A stretch of 57,747 nucleotides of DNA, taken from positions 1 to 57,747 of the forward strand of contig JAZRWY010000101.1 of NCBI GenBank assembly GCA_045599945.1, in the 5' to 3' direction. The first letter of the stretch is position 1. Every line of letters begins with the position of its first letter. This DNA comes from UMGS973 sp045599945 (lineage in GTDB: Bacteria > Bacillota > Clostridia > Peptostreptococcales > Anaerovoracaceae). Both the position numbers and the translations under genes were made by a program. The notes beneath the pieces were generated by a model, which did not search any database, had not been told where the DNA came from, and was given only the letters and a program-made list of their open reading frames with translations. This document shows, piece by piece, positions 39,512-48,752 of the stretch.

Positions 39512-42073
39512 CTAGTTGGAGGCATCCTCATCAGATTCCTCTCTCTTTGCCTTCCTTTTGTAGTACTTTCTCATCAGGCTCATGACAGGCATGATCCTTC
39601 TGAAATGTCTGTATGCCATCGGATCGTCATCGTTCTTTACAAAATGAATGTCCGCCGCATCCATAATCCGGTCGAATTCCGCCCGGCTCATTCTTCCCAT
39701 CATATATTCTTCAATGAGGACCTTTTCGCTGACAAAGGTCTTTCCGGGCTGTGCTTCGCAGGTAAGGTCAATCGGCGTTCCGTCATACATGTAATCTGCA
39801 AACATTCCCGGAAGGTTCACGCCGCTTTCCGTTACTGCATATCCGGAAGCTCCGAATCTCATGTTGACTTCAATGAAGTACATCTTTCCATTCTGATCCT
39901 CGATGAGGTCGATATCGTATAGTCCGTCATAGCTGAGGGAGTTCAGGAATACAATCAGCTGGTCGATCAGCTGTCTGTACTGACTGCATGGAAGCATTCT
40001 GCCAAGAATGGCTACGCCTCTATGTTCATTCTGTCCACCTTCTTCTGCAGCAAAGAATCCAGGGCCGTTGGCTCCGTTCCTTGTACATACACCAAGAAGG
40101 GAATACTCTTTACGGATATCCACATAATCCTCTACGATCATCTCGATTTCCTTCTTCTCTGAGAATTCGGTCAGATATGCGCAAAGTTCCTCTTCATTGC
40201 TGCACTTCTTCATTCTGCTCTTTGAGCTGTCCTTACTCACATTCGGCTTTATGAAGCATGGATATGTGATTCCCTCCGGAAGCTCAAAGCGCCCGTGATA
40301 TGCGGAGATGACGCAGCTGTTCACCACGGAGAGACCGGCTTTTTCTGCCAGTTTCTTCTGTACATCCTTGGTCATCAGCTCGTTGATCTTTCCGGGCTCC
40401 ATGTTCACATTCGGAATCAGGTAATGCTCTCCCAGCTCCTGAAGATAATCGTCGGCTACGCCGGTTACCAGGTCATCGCCGGGAATCAGAAGCATCTTTC
40501 TGCCCGGATCTTTTATCTTCAGCAGTTTCTCAACAATCTGTTCACTTTTTCTATGTGCAACGCATACATGGTATGCCTTGATATACTTACTGTATGCATC
40601 CGGACGGAGAAGTTTTCTCGGAGGATTCTTTCTCCACCGCGGCCTTACCTGGAAGATTCTTAGAATCTCAACCTCATATCCTGCCATGCCCAGAGATCTT
40701 GCCATGGTGAGATTGGAGCAGTAATTTCTTCCTGCCACAATGACTCTTGGATGCTCTGCATCCGGATTTCTTCTGTTGGAGGATTTCCCCTGCGGCAGCC
40801 GGAACAGCACAATGGCGATTTTATCCAGAACCGGGAAGACATGCTTCTTGATGAAGTTCTTGATGCCTCTCTTTTTTTCCTGTCTGATTATCTGCTGGAT
40901 GTCCTTATTGAACCATTCCAGTGGCGCCGGATCCTCATCATATCCGAGCAGGGTGATATCCGCCGCTGCAATGCAATCCTCCAGTTCCTTTCTGGTCATG
41001 AATCCATGGATGTGGTCGTCCCAGGCAACTTTTTCGTAGATGAAGCTCTTGCCATAGCTCTCCACGGTCTTATCCTCCGGAAGAATCTCCTCCCCGGTCA
41101 CTTTCTTTACATAAAGAGCCGGCAGGTTGACACCGCTTCTGAAATATGAGAAGTTCGGTCCGCCGCTTCTCAGATTCACTTCATTGAAGTAGATCTTGTC
41201 TCCTACAATGTTGAATTCCATGTCAAACATGCCATAGAAATGGAACTCCTGCAGCATGGCAACGATTTTATCCTGCAGTTCTCCCAGTTCTTCAAAAGGA
41301 TGGACTCTTCCTGCCAGGGTAACGCCCTTTTCATACTGGGCAACATTTGTCTTCCGGATAATGGCCGGTATGATGATCTCCTGGTCGAAACATACGCCGC
41401 CAAGATCGATTTCATTATCGATTTCAAGGAATTCCTGTACCAGAACATCCCGGTCGGAAAAGGCTCTGCGCAGGGCGCCCAGATGCAGACGAAGTTCCTC
41501 TTCTTCCGCGCAGGCTTTCATTTCCGTCTTGTATCCTGTGATGCTCTCAACCGGCTTGCAGAAACATGGATAGACCATGCCCTGCGGAATCTGAATCGGT
41601 TCTTCTCTCAAAGAAATGGTCCATTCTTTCGGTGTCGGAAGCCCCACTTTTCTTGCAATGGCACCCTGGACGGTCTTGTCCATGTGCTCTGTCATGCTTC
41701 CCTGTCCGCCGCCAACGATTTCCGGCATGATAAAGATTTCCTGCAGCGCATCCCGGTTCATGTCCATGACGGCAGCTGTATAGTCGTCTGTCGGGAACAG
41801 TACCGGTTTTTTTGCGTTCTTTCCTCTGTATTTCAGAAGTTCTTCAACCAGCTCCGCATCTCCGCCGCCGTTTACCTTCTTCGATACAACCTCCACGGAA
41901 TTTCTCACATATCTGCTGCAGGAAGCAACTTCCGAGAGACCTTCCTTGTATGCGCTTGCAACCATGTCGACTGTATATCCTGCGGCGCCCAGTGACCTTA
42001 TGACGCTTAACCCTGTTGAATAATTTCTGGTCAGCACCACAACCAATGTGTCTTTTCGTTCTTCCTTATCCAC
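39512..42073 (-). CDS. Tandem ATP-grasp fusion protein (class I + class II)
   Basis: An 853-aa protein with two complete ATP-grasp enzymes in one chain. The N-terminal module (~1-405) starts LVVVLTRNYSTGLSVIRSLGAAGY and ends with the class I site FNEVNLRSGGPNFSYFRSGVN. A basic, partly hydrophobic linker (~405-445, KNFIKKHVFPVLDKIAIVLF) may touch the membrane. The C-terminal module (~447-840) starts VIVAGRNYCSNLTMARSLGM and has the class II site FIEVNMRFGASGYAVTESGVN. The fusion suggests that class I and class II act on successive steps. GTG start at 42073. Confidence 0.86.
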   Translation of the reverse strand: MDKEERKDTLVVVLTRNYSTGLSVIRSLGAAGYTVDMVASAYKEGLSEVASCSRYVRNSVEVVSKKVNGGGDAELVEELLKYRGKNAKKPVLFPTDDYTAAVMDMNRDALQEIFIMPEIVGGGQGSMTEHMDKTVQGAIARKVGLPTPKEWTISLREEPIQIPQGMVYPCFCKPVESITGYKTEMKACAEEEELRLHLGALRRAFSDRDVLVQEFLEIDNEIDLGGVCFDQEIIIPAIIRKTNVAQYEKGVTLAGRVHPFEELGELQDKIVAMLQEFHFYGMFDMEFNIVGDKIYFNEVNLRSGGPNFSYFRSGVNLPALYVKKVTGEEILPEDKTVESYGKSFIYEKVAWDDHIHGFMTRKELEDCIAAADITLLGYDEDPAPLEWFNKDIQQIIRQEKKRGIKNFIKKHVFPVLDKIAIVLFRLPQGKSSNRRNPDAEHPRVIVAGRNYCSNLTMARSLGMAGYEVEILRIFQVRPRWRKNPPRKLLRPDAYSKYIKAYHVCVAHRKSEQIVEKLLKIKDPGRKMLLIPGDDLVTGVADDYLQELGEHYLIPNVNMEPGKINELMTKDVQKKLAEKAGLSVVNSCVISAYHGRFELPEGITYPCFIKPNVSKDSSKSRMKKCSNEEELCAYLTEFSEKKEIEMIVEDYVDIRKEYSLLGVCTRNGANGPGFFAAEEGGQNEHRGVAILGRMLPCSQYRQLIDQLIVFLNSLSYDGLYDIDLIEDQNGKMYFIEVNMRFGASGYAVTESGVNLPGMFADYMYDGTPIDLTCEAQPGKTFVSEKVLIEEYMMGRMSRAEFDRIMDAADIHFVKNDDDPMAYRHFRRIMPVMSLMRKYYKRKAKREESDEDASN

Positions 42074-42091
42074 GTTATCTTCTGTCCTTTT

Positions 42092-43666
42092 CTAAATCTT
42101 TTTCTTTTTCAGCTTTCTGTATGCTTTTTCCTGTTTCCGTTCCGGAATCAGGCAGAAATCGTACTTCATATACTCTCTATATGTAATGCCGAGACGTTCT
42201 CTGGCATCTGCAATCTTTGTCTGCGCCTCTTCGCGGTTCCATCCTGTCTGTTCCATGGCGGAACGGATGCATGCTTCTTTTAATTCTTTCCGTTTTTCCT
42301 TTTTCACCAGAAGCTCCGCGTAGGCTTTCTCCTGAGCCGCTTCATCCAGTTTCCACAGCTCCAGCTTTTCATAATCTCCATAGCTGATGCCAAGGCGTCT
42401 CTTTGCCGCATTGACATGCTCCTCTGCAGCAGCTTCTGTCATTCCGGAAGCTGCTGCCATGGCGATGGCATGATTTTTCTTTTGTTCTCTTTCCTTCCTT
42501 GCTGCAAGGAATACACCTTCGGGCGCCGGATCCTCTTCATTCTGAATCAGCTTGATATCCGCTTCCTCATACATGGCATCCAGCTGGGCTCTTGTCATGT
42601 ATCCGTTCAGATAATCATCCCAGGCAACTTTTTCATAGATGAAATTTCTGCCGTATCCGTCCAGCACCTTTTCTTCTTCTCCGATTTCCTCGCCGGTCAC
42701 ATGCTTCACAAAGAGCGCCGGAAGATTGATGCCGCTTCTGAAGTATGCGAAATTCGGTCCGCCGCTTCTCAGATTCACTTCACCGAAATAGATCCGGTCC
42801 GCTGTGACATTGAGTTCCAGGTCAAACATGCCCACATATCCATACCGGCGCATCATGTCGCGGATGTTTCCGCAAAGCGCTCCAAGCTCTTCAAAAGGAT
42901 GCACTTCTCCTGCCAGAGTTACCCCCTTTTCATATTGGGCAACCATGGTCTTGCGGATGATTCCCGGAATGATGATTTCATCCCCCAGACATACACCGTT
43001 TAAGTCGATCTCGTTTTCAATGGTGAGAAACTCCTGGACTAAGACATCTCTGTTCCGGAAGGCTTCTGCAAGGGTCTTCAGATGGTCCTTCAATGCATGC
43101 TCATCCTCGCACCGCGCCATCTCCGATTTATATCCGGAGATGCTTTCCATCGGCTTGACAAAGCAGGGATAGATCATGTCCTGCGGAATGGCAATCTCCT
43201 CCTCCCGGAGGGATATGGTCCATCCTTCCGGAACCGGTAGTCCTGCCTGCCTGGCAAGCTCCGCCTGCAGGGATTTTTCCATGTGCGCAGTCAAACTTCC
43301 TGCTCCTTCGCCTGCAATTCCCGGCATGATGAAAATCTCTTCCAGCTTATCTTTATTCAGGTCCATGACAGAGGCGGTATAGTCGTCTGTCGGAAACAGC
43401 ACCGGCTTCTGGCTGTACATTCCCCTATATTTCAGCAGTTCGTCCAGCAGAGGCTGGTCACCGTCCTCCTTGACCTTCTTTGAGACAACTTCCGCAGAAT
43501 GCCTGACATATCTGCTGCTGGCTGCATATGCGGATTTCCCCTCTTTATATGCACTTGCCACCATGTCAACGGCATATCCTGCTGCGCCCAGTGACCGGAT
43601 GACGCTTAGTCCGGTTGAGTAATTTCTTGTCAGTACAACAACCAGAGGTTTCTTCATTTCTTCCAT
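42092..43666 (-). CDS. ATP-grasp protein (class I) with two C-terminal helical repeats
   Basis: A 524-aa protein. ATP-grasp class I module (~1-390: VVVLTRNYSTGLSVIRSLGA at the start; FGEVNLRSGGPNFAYFRSGIN as metal site), followed by two copies of the ~52-residue repeat (~403-454 and ~465-516: SGMTEAAAEE then GISYGDYE; TGWNREEAQ then GITYREYM). The same repeat occurs in the 483-aa and 521-aa ATP-grasp proteins, here after rather than before the catalytic domain. The start follows the CapA-like gene stop by one base. Substrate unknown; by family a carboxylate-amine ligase. Confidence 0.84.
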   Translation of the reverse strand: MEEMKKPLVVVLTRNYSTGLSVIRSLGAAGYAVDMVASAYKEGKSAYAASSRYVRHSAEVVSKKVKEDGDQPLLDELLKYRGMYSQKPVLFPTDDYTASVMDLNKDKLEEIFIMPGIAGEGAGSLTAHMEKSLQAELARQAGLPVPEGWTISLREEEIAIPQDMIYPCFVKPMESISGYKSEMARCEDEHALKDHLKTLAEAFRNRDVLVQEFLTIENEIDLNGVCLGDEIIIPGIIRKTMVAQYEKGVTLAGEVHPFEELGALCGNIRDMMRRYGYVGMFDLELNVTADRIYFGEVNLRSGGPNFAYFRSGINLPALFVKHVTGEEIGEEEKVLDGYGRNFIYEKVAWDDYLNGYMTRAQLDAMYEEADIKLIQNEEDPAPEGVFLAARKEREQKKNHAIAMAAASGMTEAAAEEHVNAAKRRLGISYGDYEKLELWKLDEAAQEKAYAELLVKKEKRKELKEACIRSAMEQTGWNREEAQTKIADARERLGITYREYMKYDFCLIPERKQEKAYRKLKKKKI

Positions 43667-43667
43667 T

Positions 43668-45455
43668 CTATTCCAGCTCCATGTTTATGACTTCATAGCC
43701 ATGTTCTCTTGCAAACCGGTCGGCATATGTATTCTCTTCGCAGTAGAATACTGCCTGCTCAGAACCGGCAAAGGCATCTTCTGCAATTTCTTCAATGCCT
43801 GCGGAAAGCTTTACAGATCTTAAACCGGTACATCCTGCAAAAGCTCCCGCCCCTATTTTCTTCACATTCTTTCCCATGACGGCAGCACATAGCGAGGTGC
43901 AGCCGGAAAAAGCCTCTTCTCCTATCTCATGGATGCTGCTGCCCAGCTGAAATCCTTCCAGATGGGTGCATCCTCTGCAGGCTCTCCTGCTGACGAAAGG
44001 AAGCTCTTTTTTCAGATTGATTTTTTTCATCTGAAGATTGTTTTCAAATACGCACTCTGCCAGGTCCGTCACCGGAAGCCCCAGCAGTTTTTCCGGTGTG
44101 GAATAGGACAGGGTCCATGCACTTTCCGACATGGCATCAATGCGCACATGATCTTCAAAGATGGAATATATGAATCTTCCATCATCGAAGGAAACCGGGA
44201 AGTTTTCCACGCCTTCAAGGTCAGGCTTTTCCGCCTTTTCTCTTACCGGAAGCTCCTCTTCATTTTCTTTGGATTCCGCTACGGAATAGCTTCTGCTGAT
44301 TTCCAGCTTGTCTCCAATGACCTCCCGGATGATTTCCATTTTTTCTCTGTTTCCCGGATTTTTTGCATTTTCCGGTATCGGAAGGATGACATATTTTCTG
44401 TCTCCATAATTGTTGCTTGTATAGATCGGGATATATGAACAGTCGATCTTCACTTCTCCGCCCTTCCGGCTGAGCTCCAGGCATGCCAGGACAGACCGGG
44501 CCTTTGCATTGTTTGCATTATGGGAGACGAAATTTCCGAGAGAATAGAAGACCGGAACAAGTCCCCGTTCCGTCTTGATTCTCCGGAACGGCTGGAGAAC
44601 ATGGGGATGGGAGCCGATGATGCAGTCATAGCCCATCTCTGCCAGCTCCTTTGCCTTATCTCTCTGCCCTTCATTGGTCTTCAGCTTGTTTTCTCTTCCC
44701 CAGTGCATGCAGCAGATGACTGCTTCTGCACCTTCCGCTTTTGCCTGGCGGAGAATCTCCTCCGCCGCCTCCGGACTGTAATCGCTCAGAAGGAGTTTTC
44801 TTCCTTCCTTTGTAAGATTGCATCCTTTTCCGTTATGTTCTGTGGCAAATGCGGTAATGGCTATTTTTATTCCATTTACATCGATGAGAACATAATGCTT
44901 TTTTTCTTCTTTATATGTTCCGGTCTGGATCAGCCCATACTGCTCCACATAATCGATGGTTTCACCGATTCCGATGGCACCGGTATCCAGATCATGGTTG
45001 TTGGCATTGGTCACCATGTCGAAGCCTGCTTTTCTTACGGCATCCAGAAACTCAATGGGTGCATTGCAGTGGAAGTTCTGTTCTGCCACATATTTTTCCG
45101 TTCTGTATGGTGCTTCCGGAAAGATCATGGTTTCCAGATTGCCTACCACCAGATCTGCCTGCGCAAACACAGGAGCCACCTGTCCAAACTGATAGGTGAA
45201 GTCGTAGCCGCTTTCTGTCTTTGCTTCATCAAACTGTTTTTCAAAGCAGGTGATGTCTCCGGTGAAGATGAGCTTTGCCGTCTTTTTTTTGAAGAAGCCT
45301 TTGACCGGGTCCTTCATTTTCCAGATACCGCCTTCCTGCACAAATCTTTCCGGTTCATGAAACCCATCTTTTCCGGCTGCATCCGGACGCTCCCGGAGGT
45401 CATAGTCCGGCTTCTTGATCTCATACCTTTCCAGTTCCTGATTTCTGATGTTCAT
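43668..45455 (-). CDS. CapA-like phosphoesterase with LRR tail (copy 2)
   Basis: A 595-aa protein of the CapA/PgsA family (poly-gamma-glutamate capsule proteins with a metallophosphoesterase fold). Metal-site motifs: FTGDITCF, VGNLET, NANNHDLDTG, MHWGRE and IGSHPHVLQP (within ~80-340). The C-terminus (~465-590) has BspA-type LRRs (IGEEAFSGCTSL, KIGAGAFAGCTGL). Unlike typical CapA proteins there is no N-terminal membrane helix or signal peptide, so it is probably cytosolic. It is a tandem duplicate of the next gene upstream. ATG 45455 (GGAAGGA) gives a length matching its twin; the frame opens further upstream to 45668 but overlaps that gene. Confidence 0.86.
   Translation of the reverse strand: MNIRNQELERYEIKKPDYDLRERPDAAGKDGFHEPERFVQEGGIWKMKDPVKGFFKKKTAKLIFTGDITCFEKQFDEAKTESGYDFTYQFGQVAPVFAQADLVVGNLETMIFPEAPYRTEKYVAEQNFHCNAPIEFLDAVRKAGFDMVTNANNHDLDTGAIGIGETIDYVEQYGLIQTGTYKEEKKHYVLIDVNGIKIAITAFATEHNGKGCNLTKEGRKLLLSDYSPEAAEEILRQAKAEGAEAVICCMHWGRENKLKTNEGQRDKAKELAEMGYDCIIGSHPHVLQPFRRIKTERGLVPVFYSLGNFVSHNANNAKARSVLACLELSRKGGEVKIDCSYIPIYTSNNYGDRKYVILPIPENAKNPGNREKMEIIREVIGDKLEISRSYSVAESKENEEELPVREKAEKPDLEGVENFPVSFDDGRFIYSIFEDHVRIDAMSESAWTLSYSTPEKLLGLPVTDLAECVFENNLQMKKINLKKELPFVSRRACRGCTHLEGFQLGSSIHEIGEEAFSGCTSLCAAVMGKNVKKIGAGAFAGCTGLRSVKLSAGIEEIAEDAFAGSEQAVFYCEENTYADRFAREHGYEVINMELE
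45001..45068. repeat. 68-bp near-identical tract shared with 46823-46890
   Basis: Inside the capA-like copy 2 gene this 68-base stretch matches 46823-46890 in copy 1 with a single difference (position 51). Flanking DNA is clearly more diverged, which suggests recent gene conversion or strong local constraint. Confidence 0.85.
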
Positions 45456-45480
45456 TCCTTCCTTACTCCTCTTTCTTCTC

Positions 45481-47271
45481 TTATTCAAATACCATGGATA
45501 CATGACGGATGCCGTGTCTTTCGGCATATTCCTCGGCGTAAGTACCCATTTCACAGTATATGGTAAAATCTCCGCAGCCTTCAAAGGCATCCTCGGCGAT
45601 GAAGGTGATGGCCGCAGAAAGCTTTGCGGAGCGAAGGGACGTACATCCCGCAAATGCTCTGCTTTCAATCCGCTCCATCTTCTTCCTCATGACGATGGCC
45701 TGAAGGGATGTGCATCCTGCAAAGGCCTCTTCTCCAATGACCGTTGCCTGGCGGCTTGTCTGAAAGCCTTCCAGGCTGGTGCAGCCTTTGCAGATTCCTC
45801 TGCTGAATGCATGGATTCTTCTGCTGAAATTGATTTTCTTTACCGCAGCATTTCCGGAAAGCGCCTCCTCTTCAATGACGGTTACCGGCACGCCCCGGAT
45901 ATCTCCGGGCACCGAATATGCCAGGCTCTTTGCCTGCGGTGAAAACTTTTCGATGACCGCATGATCTTCATGGATCCTGTACCGGAAGCTTCCGTCATCC
46001 CATATTTCAGGATCTGCTGCTTTCTCCGTTTTTTCTGCCGCTCCTGTCTTGTTTTTCACTTTCTGGGCAACGGAAAGAACCTTTGCTTCATGGATTTCAT
46101 CGAGCCGGATGTCTTTTGTAATCCCGATGTCCGTTCCGATGATCTCCCTGATGATTTCCAGTCTTTTTCTGTTTCCGGCATCTTTACAGTTTTCTCTGAG
46201 CGGAACGACAACATATTTCTTCTTGCCGACCGTGCTGCTGGTATATGCCGGGATATATGAACAGCCGATGGCAACTTCCCCGCTGTTTCTTATCAGGTCG
46301 ATGCATGCAATGGCTGTTCTGCCTTTTGCATTTCCCACATTATGGGAGAGAAAATTTCCCAGCGAATAGAATACTGGCACTTTTTTCCCTTTCGCTTCCA
46401 CATGTCCAAAGGGCTGCAGTACATGGGGATGAGAGCCGATGATGCAGTCATAGCCAATCTCCGCCAGTTCCTGCGCCTTCTTTCTCTGGTCCTTGTTTTC
46501 TGCCAGCTTGTTTTCCTTTCCCCAGTGAATGCAGACAAATACGGCCTCTGCACCGTCTGCCTTTGCTTTCCGGTAAAGGGCTTCCGCTTTTTCCGGGGTA
46601 TAGAAGTTGAGAAGGAATTCTGCTCCCTCTTCTGTGAGATTTTCTTTTTTTCCGTTATATTCTGTGGCCATTGCAACGATTCCGATCCGGATTCCGTTCA
46701 CTTCCACCAACTCATAATGCTTTTTTTCTCTGCAGAAACAGCCTGTCTGGATGAGCCCGAACTTCTCTATGTATGAGATGGTCTCGCCGATTCCAATGGC
46801 TCCTGTATCCATGGCATGGTTATTGGCATTGGTCACCATGTCGAAGCCTGCTTTTCTTACGGCATCCAGAAATTCAATGGGTGCATTGCAATGAAACTGC
46901 ATTTCTGATACATATTTTTCTGTCCGGTAGGGTGCTTCCGGGAAAATGCTGGTCTCCAGATTTCCCACAACAAGATCCGCCTGCTCAAATACCGGTCTTA
47001 CTTTCTCCAGTTCATAGGAGAAATCGTAGGCATTTCCCTTCTTTGCCTGTTCAAACTGTTTTTCAAAGCAGGTAATGTCTCCCGTAAACAGGATTCTTGC
47101 TCTCTTTTTCCTGAAGATTCCCTTTGGCTGCTTTGCAGATTTCCAGCATCCGTCCTCCAGGGCATATCTGGCAGGCGGAAAGGATACATCTGTCATGGCA
47201 GCATCTTCTCTTGGCGCCAGATCATAATCCGGCCCCTTGATTTCATATTTTTCAAAATCCTGAAACTTCAT
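45481..47271 (-). CDS. CapA-like phosphoesterase with LRR tail (copy 1)
   Basis: A 596-aa paralogue of the downstream gene with the same plan: a short N-terminal segment KYEIKGPDYDL, a CapA metallophosphoesterase fold (FTGDITCF, VGNLETS, NANNHAMDTG, IHWGKE, IGSHPHVLQP) and BspA-type LRRs (IGEEAFAGCTSL, IESRAFAGCTSL). No transmembrane helix is visible. CapA in capsule systems works with ligase CapB and export protein CapC; neither is here, but ATP-grasp ligases flank both copies. ATG 47271 is preferred over GTG 47280 on codon grounds, though the ribosome-binding site is weak (GGTGG). Confidence 0.86.
   Translation of the reverse strand: MKFQDFEKYEIKGPDYDLAPREDAAMTDVSFPPARYALEDGCWKSAKQPKGIFRKKRARILFTGDITCFEKQFEQAKKGNAYDFSYELEKVRPVFEQADLVVGNLETSIFPEAPYRTEKYVSEMQFHCNAPIEFLDAVRKAGFDMVTNANNHAMDTGAIGIGETISYIEKFGLIQTGCFCREKKHYELVEVNGIRIGIVAMATEYNGKKENLTEEGAEFLLNFYTPEKAEALYRKAKADGAEAVFVCIHWGKENKLAENKDQRKKAQELAEIGYDCIIGSHPHVLQPFGHVEAKGKKVPVFYSLGNFLSHNVGNAKGRTAIACIDLIRNSGEVAIGCSYIPAYTSSTVGKKKYVVVPLRENCKDAGNRKRLEIIREIIGTDIGITKDIRLDEIHEAKVLSVAQKVKNKTGAAEKTEKAADPEIWDDGSFRYRIHEDHAVIEKFSPQAKSLAYSVPGDIRGVPVTVIEEEALSGNAAVKKINFSRRIHAFSRGICKGCTSLEGFQTSRQATVIGEEAFAGCTSLQAIVMRKKMERIESRAFAGCTSLRSAKLSAAITFIAEDAFEGCGDFTIYCEMGTYAEEYAERHGIRHVSMVFE
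46823..46890. repeat. 68-bp near-identical tract shared with 45001-45068
   Basis: Partner of the tract at 45001-45068, same orientation, one mismatch in 68 bases. Confidence 0.85.
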
Positions 47272-47282
47272 GCACGCCACCG

Positions 47283-48734
47283 TTATTCTTCTTCATAAGC
47301 TTCATCTCCGTCCGGAACAAATGGCGCCATCAGGCTCATTTTTCCGATGCGGTCCTCTACATACGGCATCTGAAGGATTCTGTTGCCCGGCATGATATTG
47401 GCCTCGATGAGTACCGGTCCTTCCCCTGTGATGGCAATATCCCATCCCAGATAACCGCTGATTCTTTTTGCTGCTTCCATGGTCATTTCCTTTGCTTCCT
47501 CGAAGAACGGAATCTGGAAGCCCTTGAATCTTGTTCCTGTATCCGGATGATTCTCAAATGGAGTTCCGTCAATGGTTACTCCGTTGGTCTCCACTTTTCC
47601 TGTCTTCAGGTCTACGCCCAGGACAAGGCCTCCGTCGGAGAAATTGTCCACGAAGGATGTTCCGCTCCCCACACGAAGCGCTGCATATACCAGATGCGGC
47701 GCAATCTTTCCCGGCTCGTCATCGGTTGCCACGGTTACAAAGCGGACCGTGTTGACAGAGCCCGGTGCCAGGGATGCCATGGCTTCATGCTGCACAACAA
47801 ATCCTTCCACTACACCCCGGTCCATTGCCATGAGTTCTTCGTATGCGGCCTCCAGGTTCTCCAGGGAAACCACCTTGATGCCCAGTCCGCCGTGACCTGC
47901 CAGCGGCTTATATACCACTTTCTGTTCCTTTCCGAAGGCTTCCTGAAATGCCTCCAGGCTGATGCCTCTGTTGATGCACCACGGTCTGTGGAACAGGTCG
48001 GAAAATTCTTCACAGGAAAGTTCCTTGTTGAGCAGAATATCTCTGTGGAAGTTGTTGGTATCGTATCTGTCACTGATCTTGTTGGATACCTTCTGGGTGA
48101 AATACTGGCGCTGCTCCGACTCATCAATCTCCCAGAACTTAAAGGCATAATAGTCTTTCAGCGTTGCTCCGGAATTGACTCTTGCCCTTCTGACCTTTTT
48201 TTCTATCTGCTTTTCGGTCCAGCCGGTAATCTCGCTGATCTCCACCAGAAATCTGTCATTGTCGTCTCCTTTTTTGTCCTTTCTGGCCTGCTTTTCTTTT
48301 GTAATCTCCTCGAATCTTCCAATCTGGTCTTCTTCTGCAATCTTAAAGAAATGGAAACGGCGATATTCCCTGTAGGATATTCCGGTTTTTTCTCTTGCCG
48401 CCTTCAGATGTTTTTCTGCCTTTTCCCTGCTCCAGCCCATTTTCTCCATGGACAGCTGAATGCATTCTTCCTTTTCTCTTGCTCTTAATTCTTTTCTTCT
48501 CTTTATTTTTTCGTAGCCTGCTTCCTGCCTGTTTTCGGCTACCTCATGGAAACTGTATGCTGCATAGTCCCGGAAGGAAATGCCTACCTTTTCCTTTGCC
48601 TTTTTCATGGCCTCCTCTGCCTCCTCGCGGGACCAGCCGGTTTTTTCCATGACATTCTCAATGTATTTTTCCTTCTTTGCTACTTCCTGAACAGCTTCCT
48701 TTGCTTCGTTTTTCTTTTTAAACAGTCCGAACAT
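47283..48734 (-). CDS. ATP-grasp protein (sugar-transfer-associated type) with three helical repeats
   Basis: A 483-aa protein. The N-terminus has three consecutive ~52-residue repeats (about 24-75, 85-140 and 160-212): each has a TGW-S/T-R/E-E-A-like helix start (TGWSREEAEE, MGWSREKAEK, TGWTEKQIEK), a G-I/A-S/T turn and an aromatic-rich end (FRDYAAYSF, YREYRRFHF, LKDYYAFKF). The ATP-grasp domain (~240-480) shows VYKPLAGHGGLGI, SVNTVRFVTV, FVDNFSDGGLV and GWDIAI followed by LIEANIMPGN. It is distinct from classes I/II nearby but paralogous to the 521-aa protein at 11769-13334. AAAGGAG upstream of ATG. Confidence 0.85.
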   Translation of the reverse strand: MFGLFKKKNEAKEAVQEVAKKEKYIENVMEKTGWSREEAEEAMKKAKEKVGISFRDYAAYSFHEVAENRQEAGYEKIKRRKELRAREKEECIQLSMEKMGWSREKAEKHLKAAREKTGISYREYRRFHFFKIAEEDQIGRFEEITKEKQARKDKKGDDNDRFLVEISEITGWTEKQIEKKVRRARVNSGATLKDYYAFKFWEIDESEQRQYFTQKVSNKISDRYDTNNFHRDILLNKELSCEEFSDLFHRPWCINRGISLEAFQEAFGKEQKVVYKPLAGHGGLGIKVVSLENLEAAYEELMAMDRGVVEGFVVQHEAMASLAPGSVNTVRFVTVATDDEPGKIAPHLVYAALRVGSGTSFVDNFSDGGLVLGVDLKTGKVETNGVTIDGTPFENHPDTGTRFKGFQIPFFEEAKEMTMEAAKRISGYLGWDIAITGEGPVLIEANIMPGNRILQMPYVEDRIGKMSLMAPFVPDGDEAYEEE

Positions 48735-48752
48735 GTGTCGCTCCTTTGATCT

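Noticed and set aside
45456..45668. N-terminal extension of the second CapA-like protein
   Set aside because: It would overlap the end of the upstream paralogue by ~190 bp, has no ribosome-binding site and no counterpart in the twin protein.
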